A stretch of DNA of 64,000 bases, from contig CATIUR010000012.1 of the NCBI GenBank assembly GCA_949592205.1, positions 3,992,501 to 4,056,500 of the forward strand, written 5' to 3'. Shown here in pieces: positions 46,695-58,040 of this stretch (position 1 is the first letter of the stretch; every line of letters begins with the position of its first letter). The notes beneath the pieces were generated by a model that had not been told where the DNA came from, ran no database searches, and saw nothing but the letters and a program-made list of their open reading frames with translations. The stretch comes from Helichrysum umbraculigerum. Lineage: Eukaryota > Streptophyta > Magnoliopsida > Asterales > Asteraceae. The translations under genes were made by a program, and so were the position numbers.

Positions 46695-48554
46695 TATAAC
46701 GCCCCTCATTTAATACAAAAATATAATATTAAGTTTGGCGGAAGCGAATACTTGAAATACATATTCTATTAGAATCCTGCTAGAAATTTTCGCAAACCTT
46801 TATACAATATGTTTAATTACTAAACAAACATAGTTAACATGTTTACAAACCCGGGGCATTATATACTACAAAACATTATCTATTACAAACTGGATCAGAG
46901 TTGTAAGTTTCAAACATTCCCAGCACCAAAATGTCCTTCCTGACTACCCACATATTATATATCACCTGCAGGAAGTAAATTGAGGGATTAGCACGAAGCT
47001 AAGTGAATGAATTATCAACTACAATTCAATTTAGCTAGCAATCTATTCACAATCAATAATGCAACAATTATCGTCAAGGGGAACGGTGGTTCCTAAGGAC
47101 CCTGTGCCGGGTGGCCCTATCAGAACGCTGAAATCAACTATAGGCCAAAACAGTGATTAACCGCTAACTAAATGCTAATCTCCATCAACACATGTACGCA
47201 ACCCTGTGTTGACCAACATTAGCAATCAAGTCCAACCAACAATCTAGTTGACCTCTGGATTATACATTTCAGTTCAATGTTCATCAAACAACCAATCAAA
47301 TGGCATATCATTTCAAAGTTAACATTCTATCAATAGTAATCCTATAATTACTGATTGAAATCAAACTGACACAACCAAATCAAACTATGAGTTTCAAATC
47401 CACTCACCTGATTGTCTCGATTTACTTACTCAGCTGTCTTATTTCGCTGAGTCCTCTGAGGATCTGAGAATCAACAATCAGATATAAGTTAGTAATCAGG
47501 ATCATCAGTACTAAACTTATATCAAACATAATTCAAAGAATTAGATATTATTCACATAACTATAATAAGTTCCTAATCATGCTCAGTATATGTAATTAAG
47601 CATGTTAACTGATATACATCATAATTAGCACATGTGTTACAGCAAAAGAAAAATTGCATCATCCGTGTCACTACCCGCCGGGTAGCCCAAATACCCGTCG
47701 GGTACAGGGTTTAGCAGCCGGGTACAACTCAAAACAACCGGGTAAATTAACTTTCCTGGTAACAGAACTTAAATGAGTTTTAAAGGCTGTACAAGCCGCC
47801 GGATACGGGTTTTACACGTCGGATTCCCGGTTTAGGTACATTACCCGCCGGGTACGGGCTCTACCCGCCGGGTACCCACCCTGCACCAGCAAGCTCCGTC
47901 AGTTTCCAAAACCCTGCTCGAACTTTAATAACTAAATTCACCAAAACCAGTTCCAAGATCAATTCTAGCATAACCAATGGCACATATAACATGTATTATC
48001 AACTAGTTACAATCCCAAACATCAAAATCCACTATTTTCCACTTTGATTCATATCTCAATTCAATATACATAAGTTATAAACATACTTAAAATCAAACAA
48101 CTTACCACTTGAATATGATGAAACAAAGGTGGTGATGATAATGTTTTGGTTCTAAGTTCACAGCTCAAATCAACAAGTTTTGATTATAGTTTAAATTTCT
48201 TAGGGTTTAAGGTTTTAGTTCTTAGGTTTTTGAAAGAAGGAAAGTGATGTAACTTTCCTAAAATGGAAGGTTAAATAAGTTGGTCTAAAACTTTTACACC
48301 GACCCGCATCCACTTAAAACTAGTTCCCTTTCAATCTATAGCTTGGAACCTAAAAATCATTTGCGAGAAACTTATTTTATTGCACCGTCAACTATAGTAA
48401 ATTAAAACAAACAATAATTTACTAAGCACAATAAGTCCTGAAGCTTATTTAATTAAGTTTCGCAAATAAACAAATAATATCAAATAATTTCTAATACGAT
48501 TAACTATATCAATTAAAAATTAGAAATTACCGGACAAGCAAAGAGGATGTTACA
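46695..48554 (-). repeat. Element B 5' LTR
   Basis: 1,860 bp, collinear with 21743-23602. On the minus strand it shows the GTAAGT donor-like site, the CCCGCCGGGTA cluster (47877-47672), a CTCAG site, and the CACTTAGCTT...CTTCCTGCAGGT block (about 46976) that is also present in A. Confidence 0.92.
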
Positions 48555-48559
48555 GTATA

Positions 48560-49390
48560 AATATATATAAAATATATATAGTTGATAAAAAGTAATATGT
48601 TGTGAAAGTAATAGTTGAAATTTTGGAAATGATGATTATATTTCCATTTATTGCAGAAATGTGTATTTTGCTGATAGAATAAATTGTGATTTAAGGTGAA
48701 ATAAGTTAATGTAGAGGTCGGTTGAATGTAGGTACTACGGTGTGACAGTACATGTGTTAATTTAACAATGTACTTCTTGATGATGTTTTACCTACTGTGT
48801 GTGACCTTTACTTTGCTTATTAAGGTGATATGAATCCGGATTACTTTTGAGTAAAGGATTTCATATAGTTGAAGTGATATGTGAATATTTGTTAATTGTT
48901 GGTTATGAACTGAAATTAATTTTCAGTGTTGTTAAGTGTATTGTGTTATTAGGTGTATTGTGGTTTTATAACCACTGATGTTAGCTATTGTTGATTGTTG
49001 TTATTCTAGTTGATAAGTTATCAAAGATTTTAGCATATTGCTAATTTCTGGTTAATATAATTGTTAAAGATTTTGACACGTTACTAGTGTCTGGTTGTAA
49101 GTGATTATGTGTCTAATTGTTAAAGTGAGTATGTGTTTTAAACATATGTCTGATTGATGATAGAGGATTCAGGTAAATGATTGTTTTATAGAAAATGTTG
49201 GATAAAAGCATAGTATATGTGCGTAGGGAAAGATAGAAACATGTACCTTTAGGTATATGTGAATGTGGAAAGAATTGAGATATATAAGGATTAGTATAAG
49301 TTGCTCTTGAGGATTAATGTATGATAAGATGTATGTGATTATGTTATACTAGATGAGTTGAGTGAGATCAGATTTCGAGGACGAAATCAT
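48560..49390 (+). other. Element A internal region, right part, non-coding
   Basis: About 0.83 kb of AT-rich sequence with no ORF. Near the end is TTTCGAGGACGAAATC, the same pre-purine-tract motif found in coding elements B and C, so only the 3' end of an ancestral coding element was retained. Confidence 0.8.
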
Positions 49391-49406
49391 TTAAGGGGGA
49401 GAGATT
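49391..49406 (+). promoter_or_regulatory. Element A polypurine tract
   Basis: TTAAGGGGGAGAGATT directly before the 3' LTR. Confidence 0.85.
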
Positions 49407-51154
49407 TGTAACATCCGTAAATCGGACCTAGTTGTTTTATAATTATTTTGTGATTTTAAAAGAAGATTAACGTGTTTGTAAATAATATTGTCGAATTTAT
49501 TGAAATTAAATAGGAAATAAGTTTCAGGACTTATTGTGGTTGATAAAATATTAAGTGATTTAAATTAATAAAGTTGACGGTAAAATAAAAGTTTGGACTC
49601 GCTAATGGTTTTCGGGTTCCAGACAATAGGTTGAGAAGGGGTATTAAAATTTTACCCGTATAAGTGAAGTCGGTTAAGTGAGCCGACCTTATTTCTTTTA
49701 TTTCCCCCCAATTCCATTTTGTTCCTGAGGAACCAAATTTAAAACATAAACAAACCTAAAACCCTATGTGAACAAATGAATCAGATTTAGAAGCTGTGAT
49801 TGATGCTGTGATTTCATCTAAACATCATCATCTTTATACACATAAACTAGTAAGTTGATTTGAATTAATTAGTTTTCTTGATATTTAGATTTCTAGTGAA
49901 ATTGAAGATGAATATGATGATATGTGATTATAGATGTTGTTAGAAATCGTTAGTTATAGTATATAATCGATTAGAACTTGAGTTGAATGCCAGAAATTGG
50001 GCTTTGATTCGGATTTGGGGTTGTTGGTTTGAACAGGAAGAAAGCGCAGAGGCTTGGCCGGCGGTCAAGCCGTTTGGCCGGTGGTCAAGGGTCTGTTTTG
50101 GGCTAGTGGTGACGACGCTGCTTTGGTCGGCGGTCAAACCCTTTAGCCGGCGGCTAAATGGCCCCAAGGCAGAAAATGATCTTTTTCGTTATAAACCTTA
50201 TTTCAAACGATCTTTTCGTGTTTTAGCGGCGACTAGTGAGTGAAGTGACATAATAAATATTGTAACTGGATAGTATAATTGTTTGATGCTACAATTTGAG
50301 ATACTGTGATATGTTATATAATTATAACATGAGTTTGTTACTGAGACAAGTTACTAACTTGTGTTGTTTGTGATGTTTTCAGATAAACAAGAGACTCGGT
50401 GACATTAGACTACTGAGTGGAGACTAAGGTATTCGGTGAGTGGACTCGTACTCTCAGTGTGATTTAGTTGTAACATAATTGGTTACAACAGGTGAATATA
50501 GTGATATAGTGATTGTGATTGTTGAACGGTGAATTGTGAAATACACGTGTAATAAGTGATGTGTTGCCTTTGAGCATTCTGTGATTCGGAGGTCAACTTG
50601 ACTGATTAGTTGGACTGGGTTGCTACAGGTTAGTCGATGTGAGATTTGTGATCATGTGTTGAGAATGGAACACATATTGACTAAACGTAGCAAACAGTTA
50701 TCGGTAAAATCACTGTATTGGCCTACAGTGATTGTAAGTGTTGCTTGGTGGGCCACCGCGGTCTGAGGGCTCCACAAGGACCACCGATCCTCTTGTTGAT
50801 GTTGTGTCAGTGTCTATGTGATATTTGTGTTAATCAGTATTGTTATACTGAGTTGTACTGATTGTGACAGGTTGACTCACTTAGCTTTGTGCTAATCCCA
50901 CCATTTACTCCTCGCAGGTCTTGAGATGATTTTGGGCGGGGCAAGGAATGGACTGAAGAATGTTTGACTTTGTTGCGTTACTCTGATATTGGATTTTATA
51001 AATCAGTGTTGTTCGTGTTTACATATAACACCCAAATTGATAAATTGTGTTTTAAATTAGTTGAACTTTTATGTTTTGATTGATTAAAGTTTTAATTTGG
51101 ACAGACGCTTCCGATATATTGTATTTAAATAACTATAATATGAGGGGTGTTGTA
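49407..51154 (+). repeat. Element A 3' LTR
   Basis: 1,748 bp, TGTAACATCC...GTGTTGTA, followed by GTAGT. It is uninterrupted, so it shows the empty site of solo LTR D. The GCCGGCGG cluster is at 50056-50160. A conserved CACTTAGCTT, GTGCTAATCCC and CTCGCAGGT block lies at about 50877-50918. Confidence 0.93.
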
Positions 51155-52913
51155 GTAGTTGCATTTCGTGAGTACAGCAGTGGGTTTAAATAACTATAAT
51201 ATGAACTTATCCTCATCGGTGTCGTTAACGATGACTATCCGGGCACCAGCAGTGGGTTTTAAATTTATAAGGCTAAGGCCTAGGGTTACTACTATTGCTA
51301 ATCTAAGGGCTAGCAAAGGATAAGTATGACCTAGGATCGTTCTTCGAAGCGCGACGAATTGAAACTAGGAGAATTTAGAGACTTTTATGAATTTAGCTAG
51401 GGCGAAAGAGAGTTGGTTTGGGTTTTGAGTTTTCTATTCTAAGATTAAACTGAATTAAATCAGAAATGGAGGTTACTTCGGGCGTTCAGCAGTTAAAGCG
51501 ATTGTCTACTATGAAGTGGTTCAGGTGATATTAAAGCGTGAAGAGTTCCAATGAGGATAAGTTCATAAGTTAATGTGAGTTATTACTACAATCCTACTAT
51601 CGGGCTAACGCGGAGATGTCCACAATCAGGCAAATAGAATGTCACGTGGGTTGCAGAATATATTAAAGCATACACCGAAAGTTCTCTCAAATGCATGCCC
51701 ATATTATCTAACAGTTAATCTCGAATCCTATTCCCCAATCTCGGTCATCATAGACGTCCGAATCATGGCACAGTTTGTTGAATAAACAATCTTGTAAACG
51801 GGTTTTACCCTCATCGGAATAAGTTGGAAGAACTGGTCTAAGCGGTTAGATAAGATGTCATCACTTATTCGTATGAATTATCAACATTACTCAAGTATGC
51901 AACAAGATAGGGGTGGTTTATATTACAAATAGAAACTTAAGTAATACGTTTGTTAATTGATCCATAACACAACTACCTTCGGTCGTTCTCGACTTCCATA
52001 CGTTTGTACTTTGCCATAAGCATTTCCAGTACTATATCGAAGAACAGTCGAATAGGGGCCGTCATGTTATTTCACAATAATTAAGGCTAGGTGTATTTTA
52101 CTAGTACGATAATCCTAAGGCAACAATCAAACAAGAACATGCAATACGACAATCAAGATAATAGTTAAACCTAAGCATACAAATGTATTAATCAAATCGA
52201 GGGTATTCCGAAAGTTGTCTCAAAAATACCGTATGTCCGAATTAAATCTTAATCTACCTCTATTCCCATATTCCGTGTCTCTTGGATCCTAATTTGGTCT
52301 AGAGAACAACGGCCATGCCGAGCTCAATGATTCAATCAAACATAGTATAACTAAGTGACCTATACCCTATGAGTTAGCTACGTTCATTTTTGGATAAGGT
52401 TTTAGTCACAACATGAGTTGGGCAGATAAACGATAAAGATTCGATTCCTACATCTATTCATAATACACAACACCCGCAATCTCACAGCATACAATATAAT
52501 CACATATTTAAATCTCTCCTAAACGACTATCATAGCAGACAATTGAGTTATTTAGCTAATCATGGTAATTCTAGCATACATATTTAAATTTATTAAAGAA
52601 AGAACGAGCATAATTAAATATGGAAGATAGATTAAAACCTGATAAAGAAATACAATAACTCGTAGCTACAAATGCGTCCCGGAGCACCTCCGTACAAGTC
52701 TTCCTTGACTAGTTAATTAGCTAGTCTAATTAACCAAGGAAGTATTACAATAAAGAAAGAAAAGAATGGATGGTGAGAAAGTGTGAAATATGCTAGAATG
52801 TGTGCATATATTGGTGTGTTTTACAAATGAACCTAGGCAACCTATTTATAGGTGAGCTTTGGCTCACATTAGCACCATGAGGTGCATGTTAGAAAGCTTT
52901 CCAAAAATGGTGT

Positions 52914-52977
52914 GTACAACACGAAAAGTAGGCGCACCGGGTACCGTACAACACGAAAAGTAGGCGCACCAGGTACC
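52914..52977. repeat. Two-unit 32-bp tandem repeat
   Basis: Unit GTACAACACGAAAAGTAGGC plus GCACC(G/A)GGTACC, two adjacent copies with one mismatch. Confidence 0.92.
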
Positions 52978-53009
52978 AAAAGTTACCAAAAATGGAAACC
53001 GAGGCGGGA

Positions 53010-53090
53010 CAGGGGAGGCCGGCGCCGCCCAAGGTGTGGCCGGCGGCGGTGGGCTGGTGGCCGGCGGCGGTGGGCCCACCCCTGCCCCGT
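53010..53090. repeat. GC-rich minisatellite-like stretch
   Basis: GGCCGGCGGCGGTGGGC occurs twice (about 53039 and 53061), next to GGCCGGCGCCGCCC, in an otherwise AT-rich region. It opens several artificial frames on both strands. Confidence 0.8.
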
Positions 53091-53926
53091 TGCGCTGTTT
53101 GTTGCCTCGTTTCTTGATTCGTGCGTGTTTTCTTCGTTATACGTCCGTTTGAGTTGATTCTTTTTTTGTTGGATTCGTAATTCAAAAACGAAGATTTTGA
53201 CATAGGAAAGGCCCTGAGATGAGGTCCCTAGATCCAGATATTGCGTTTGGATCATTTGGATTTTCCGGCGGGCGCGAAATCTTCATTTTTTACCCGTTTC
53301 AGTTGATTCTTCTTCTGTTGGATCCGAATTTAGAAAACGAACATCTTGGAAATAATGGATGTTGATGAAGGGCACTTTGGTCTTGAAATCTCGTTTTTAT
53401 GCCTTGAATCTTCAAACGTGTGTGGAATCTTCGTTTCACATCCGTTTTACTTGATTTTTATCGTGCAACCTTGTTTTGACCTTCTTGGCATAATGTTACT
53501 GATTTGTGCTGTTTCTGAGTTAATATGCCAAGAATCGTTCCAGAATGAGAGAGATATCGGTAGTAAAAACATGACTTTTTACGCGATATCATTTTTCTAC
53601 TTATCTCTAATATGATCGAACACATGATGAGACTGAGGTGATTTGGTGTGATCCATTCAAGGTTGTCGGTATACTATTTCTAACATGTAAAGTTGATTAT
53701 AATGACATTTAATTAATGAGGATGGTGTTTATATTCGTTGTAAGGTTTTCAGAGGCATCTGTATTTTGAAGGAAAGGGGGCTGACGATCTCAGCCGTTGA
53801 TTTCTATGATCAACTGCATTTTACATGGGAATCTAACCGTTGATCACAAAAATCAACGGCTGATATCAACATGTGCTAAATGTGTTTTTTGACATTTTAA
53901 GAATTAATATTAGAGTTTTATAAATG

Positions 53927-54059
53927 GCTGGTGATTGTACACTACCAAATTTAACTTTACACCACTATTTATGAATCAGATTGTTATACTGTACGATACT
54001 TTAAAATATACTTAATTGGTAGTGTATCATTAAAATTTGGTGGTATACGAATTATCACC
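53927..54059. mobile_element. Small MITE with 11-bp target duplication (family H)
   Basis: 133 bp flanked by perfect TTTTATAAATG repeats (53916-53926 and 54060-54070). The ends are imperfect inverted repeats: GGTGATTGTACACTACC on the left and GGTGGTATACGAATTATCACC-type on the right. An 11-bp duplication fits Mutator-like MITEs. Confidence 0.75.
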
Positions 54060-54120
54060 TTTTATAAATGTAGAGAAAAGTTCAATAAAGTAAAACAATT
54101 TTTTAGTGAATGAAAGTACC

Positions 54121-55387
54121 AATGAAGATTGTGTCATTTGTAGACAAACACATTTACCACTAAGATTTTAAAAACTAATTATCTCACAAACGTCAAATTG
54201 AAAAATTATCAAAATTACATCATAAAATTCAGCATTTTATCCTCTTCAATTTGCAATATCTTAAAGCATACTTTCGACGAGTTTTTTTTCTTCATTTTTT
54301 GGTGGGTTTCACAAATTACTAACACATGTGTTAGTGTTTGGTTGTACATTTAATTTAGGTTTAAGGTTTAGGGTTTAATTGGGTTTAGGGTTTAAAATGG
54401 TTTAATGTTTAGGGTTTAATAGGATTTAGGGTTTAGAGCAAGGTTGTCAAGATCGCGATCCTGATCGTAGGATCGTACGATTTTACGATCCCACCATGGG
54501 AAAACGTGCAGGATCGGAGTAGGATCGGTCAGGAGGTAGGATCGGAGTAGGATCGTAGGATCGATCGTAAGATCGTTGAACGATCCGATCCTACAAATGG
54601 GCTAATTTTTTTTTTTTTATTTTACAATTGAACTTGTAAGGCTCATAAGTAGTCCAAATCCTATCTCAAAACTTACCATACATTTGTTTCCAAGTTCAAT
54701 TTCCCAATTTATTATCAAATTAACCTAAGAAAAAGTGTAGAACCTCTAAAACGACGATTAGGAATTTTCATATGTAATATGCTCTCAAACTTTGGTGCAA
54801 TTGTACTATGCCGCTATCTTTTGTTTTAGTACGTTTATCGTTCGAGAAATATATGTTGACAAATTGCATCACTTCAGTAATATAAAACTTTGAATGTTAG
54901 ATTAATTTCTTTAATAGTAGGTTTCTACAAGAATTTAGATAATTTTGTATAAAAAAATCATATTTTAGTAGGATCTACGATCCCGATCTCGATCTTACGA
55001 TCCCGATCTTGCAAAGGCAAAAACGATCTTACATAGGATCCCGATCTTGACAACCTTGGTTTAGAGTTTTGTAAAGCGGTAAGGGTTTAGTGTTTGGGGT
55101 TTAGGGTTTGGGGTTTAGGGTTTTGCAAAAACCTTAAACTATAAACCCCAAACCCTAATCCCTAATCGCCACACTTTAACACATGTGTTAGTAATTTATG
55201 AAACCCACCAAAAACGAAGAAAAAAAAACTCCTCGAAAGTATGGTTTGAGAGATTGCAAATTGAAGAGGATAAAACGCTGAATTTTATGATGCAATTTTC
55301 ATAATTTTTTTATTTAGCGTTTGTGAGATATTTATGTTTCAAAAAGATGGGGTAAATGAGTTTTTGTACAAATGACACAATCTCATT
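54121..55387. mobile_element. Foldback element family G, copy 2, containing a nested MITE
   Basis: Inverted ends AATGAAGATTGTGTCATTTG and CAAATGACACAATCTCATT. The interior matches copy 1 (12494-13337) in order: CTCACAAACG, AAATTCAGCATTTTATCC, GGTGGGTTTCACAAATTA, ACACATGTGTTAGTG, a telomere-like core, then the same blocks inverted. A hAT-type MITE (54439-55058) sits in the core. I could not define a clean target duplication. The outermost ends differ from copy 1. Confidence 0.75.
54439..55058. mobile_element. hAT-type MITE nested in element G copy 2
   Basis: 620 bp with perfect 8-bp duplications GTTTAGAG (54431-54438 and 55059-55066). Terminal inverted repeats CAAGGTTGTCAAGATCG and CGATCTTGACAACCTTG are perfect over 17 bases. 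Sub-terminal regions are dense in GATC-containing repeats (AGGATCG, CGATCCTA, CGATCTTACGATCC). The 8-bp duplication points to hAT. There is no transposase gene. Confidence 0.88.
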
Positions 55388-56509
55388 AATTCTTCCATAC
55401 TCCACAAAATAATCACATCTCTATCAATGTATTTCAATATAACACTACTCTCTAATTCATTTATATGAAATCGACCAGGAAACTTGTTAGTCAAGAAAAT
55501 TGCGTTGGCTCTTTTTTAAGCACTAGCAAGTGTCGGGAGCACCATGCACCATCCCTATTTTAAGAAGCAATATATATTGACTAGTCAACCAGGTGACTTT
55601 TTTGCCGTTGACCATGCCGCCGGCAGCCGTCTACATGGTGCCACGGTGGGCCGTGGTCAAATAAAGTAAGTTGTTTGCTCAAAAAAATAAATAAAGTAAT
55701 TTGATCTTGAACCGTAAGTTCGAGTTTAATAATAGTGGTGTTTGAGAAAACTTGAAAATAAGAGTTTATTAAATAACTACCGCTTAGAATGTGTTTGATA
55801 AAAGTAGCCGGTAGCTGTAACTTATATTTGAAGCCGTTAACTGTAAGCATATTTTTTTATAAGTGTTTATCAAAAATAGTTGTAACTTAAATTTGTGAAT
55901 TGACATAAAAAGACAAAAAAACACAAATAAATTATTTTACTAGAGGTATTTATGTCATTTCTTCTTTCATAAGCTTCAAGGTTAATTTTCATGTAACCTA
56001 TTTTTTAATCGAAAATCCCAACCTAACCCTTTTTTTTATTATTGTGAAATCACATTCTTAATATCGGATGTATTAAGAATTCTCAGCCCAAAATTAGGTG
56101 TATCTAGTACATCCTGAGACACTAAAAATCTTGTCATTTTTATTTTATTTGTTTGCTTATAAAGCACATCAAAAGTTTATATATATTACAATTGAAAGTT
56201 GTGGTTTTAGTATTATAGGTCCGTCAGTGATTCAAAACTGCCTTTCAAAAAAATAATACGCTTATGATTGAATGTTTTATCATACAACTCATATAAAGAT
56301 AAGATATATAAATAATATAACGTATATATTCTGTATATTTAATAAGTATAAAACTATGTTCGGTGTGTGAACGCTTTGTGAAGGTTTCGTAAGCGAAGAA
56401 GTCAAAGTGACATCATATTTTCATTGTGGGATGGTTGTACAGATTCATGATCAGAGACGAATTAGAGTTTCTTTCTCCATCTTCACAAAACACACACAAA
56501 CACTCGTTA

Positions 56510-56510
<1 letters not shown>
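55388..56510. other. Intergenic region
   Basis: AT-rich. No gene or clear repeat border seen. Around 56340-56420 begins sequence that reads like a promoter or 5' UTR leading into a TC microsatellite. Confidence 0.5.
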
Positions 56511-56562
<52 letters not shown>

Positions 56563-56566
56563 TCTC
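56511..56566. repeat. (TC)n microsatellite
   Basis: CT/TC run with two small interruptions, of the kind common in plant 5' UTRs. Confidence 0.95.
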
Positions 56567-57967
56567 CACAAAACACATACAAACACTCATACACTTACAC
56601 ACCACCACCACCGTCCATCACATCCGTCACCGCCACCACCGCAGCTCCACCGTAACCGTCGTCGTGATCGGAGAAAAGAAGCGGAGAAAACGACGGCAGA
56701 TTTTGTGCCCGAAGAATTGATATGCGAACCACCACCATTGGTGAACCGGCCTCCACCAGACGTAACCAACCGTGGTCGGGTCTCCATCTTCTCCCGCAGC
56801 TCCACTGCAACCACCACCGCTCCAATGCCACCACCGCCGCTCCACCACCACCACTATATAGATATGGATTTGGAAACTCGTAAATCAAAATTTAAAAAGT
56901 AAATCTGAAAAGTAGATCCACCTTTTAGATCTGAAAAAATCAACTGCATCGTACATTTCTTTTACTGCATCTTATGTATTTATAAGCATTTTGATGTGTT
57001 TGTAAATCTTGATTTTATTCTTGAATTTAAAAAATTAGTATTACTTTGTTTACAACATCCTGAATATTTGTTACTGCATCTTTGTCTATTTGTTACTGCA
57101 TCATGTATATTTGTTACTGCATTTTTCATTCTTTATCATTTTTGACTGAATCTTACGTACTAAAAAGTTTTATGACTAAACAAATTTGTGAACAATTTTT
57201 GGATATTTTTTCAGTCAATTTTGCAAGTAGGTCCACAACTTTGTCAAAATTGCAAAACCTATTATTCTAAAGAAATTGTCAATTTAATCTTTAGGGGTAT
57301 AAAATGTACCTATAACATACACTTCATCTATAAAACGAAAACTTATAAAATAAGTTAGTTGAACGAATCAAATTACACATACGTATGTAATTTTCGAGTT
57401 CGAATTATGTACGGCAAACGCTAGCATTTTTTATTTCTCTTATTCATAAGTAACTTGTAACTATCCATTTATATTTTGCTAATAATGTTTTTAAAAATAT
57501 AGGTAAAAAATTTCCCTTATCTATGGCTCCGGCGTAATCTAAACCGTCTGCAACCGTCCTGGAGGTTTTTTTTTTTAGTTGACTTGGATTCTCAAGCGTA
57601 CGATTCCGTTGACTCTTAATCCTGGCCTTCCGTTATTCCATATTTTCGGTTATTTTACGCCAGGAGGGAGGTTACGAATGGGCCAGGATGGAAGTTACAG
57701 GATGGAGGTTAGCCGATATACAAAAACTCCAGGATCAAATATACCAAAACATATATATTTTTTCCAGTATACTTTTTAAATCTAAATCGTGTAAATCGCC
57801 ATAATGATCGAAAGAATCCAGGATCAAATATACTTGAAAAATGTATCGGAATCGTGATGATACGGCCAATAAAATTCCAGATCAAAAATATACTGGATTC
57901 TTTACAAACCAACTATCCCACGTTCTACACAAACGCCATGATTCGGTTTTGCCAGAATGTTATTTCC

Positions 57968-57974
<7 letters not shown>
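56567..57974. other. Low-complexity region, possible gene leader, no defensible CDS
   Basis: A frame at 56426-56902 (158 residues) is built of the TC repeat and CCACCACC-rich sequence, giving Ser/Leu, His and Pro runs with no domain. It could be the first exon of a lost gene but is more likely low-complexity sequence. Between 56940 and 57125 the phrase TTACTGCATC recurs about five times with T-rich spacers. Nothing recognisable follows. Confidence 0.4.

Positions 57975-58036
<62 letters not shown>
57975..58036. repeat. (TA)n microsatellite at the MITE F insertion site
   Basis: About 60 bases of TA. It continues as a shorter TA run after the MITE (58411-58429), so the MITE lies within a TA repeat. 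Confidence 0.95.

Positions 58037-58040
<4 letters not shown>

Larger units (their letters stand above)
21743..48554 (-). mobile_element. Element B: gypsy-type chromovirus-like LTR retrotransposon, split by C
   Basis: On the minus strand, with GTATA duplications at 21738-21742 and 48555-48559. Both LTRs are 1,860 bp. Minus-strand order is 5' LTR, tRNA-Met primer site, gag with two zinc knuckles, protease, RT, RNase H (interrupted by C), integrase, chromodomain-like tail, purine tract and 3' LTR. Gag-before-pol with RT-RH-INT order defines Ty3/gypsy. It is defective: a truncated protease region, a frameshift in RT, two nonsense codons in integrase or its tail, and the C insertion. LTR ends are TG...TA rather than TG...CA. 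By eye the LTRs differ at roughly 1.4 percent of sites. Confidence 0.92.
13822..51154 (+). mobile_element. Element A: non-autonomous gypsy-type LTR retrotransposon split by nested insertions
   Basis: Bounded by identical GTAGT target duplications (13817-13821 and 51155-51159). Once insertions are removed, its two LTRs are each 1,748 bp. A tRNA-Met primer site follows the 5' LTR and a purine tract precedes the 3' LTR. The internal region, after subtracting element B, is only about 4 kb and has no gag or pol ORF, so A is a LARD-like non-autonomous element. Its LTR shares blocks with B (AAGTTTCAGGACTTATTGTG-like sequence near the start, CACTTAGCTT and GTGCTAATCCC near the end, and a TGTAACATCC...TA border). 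Proteins of the B lineage may have mobilised it. By eye the two LTRs differ at roughly 1.5 percent of sites. Confidence 0.88.
51160..53926. other. Intergenic or degraded repeat region
   Basis: No convincing ORF. On the minus strand CCTATAAATAGG (52852-52841) is a good TATA box with transcribed-looking sequence beyond it, so the 51.2-52.9 kb part may be an old minus-strand retroelement LTR or leader. I could not find borders. Short features: AGCAGTGGG repeated at about 51177 and 51249, and ATGAACTTATCCTCAT at about 51202 inverted at about 51553. The stretch 53100-53926 shows nothing further except AGCCGTTGATTT and its inverse near 53795-53870. Confidence 0.4.

Noticed and set aside
52864..53255. 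Overlapping ORFs on both strands around the GC-rich stretch
   Set aside because: Open because of GC-rich tandem repeats; residues are Pro/Arg/Gly runs with no domain.
56426..56902. 158-residue Pro/His/Ser-rich ORF
   Set aside because: Composed mostly of TC and CCA repeats, open on several frames and both strands. No domain or splice evidence.
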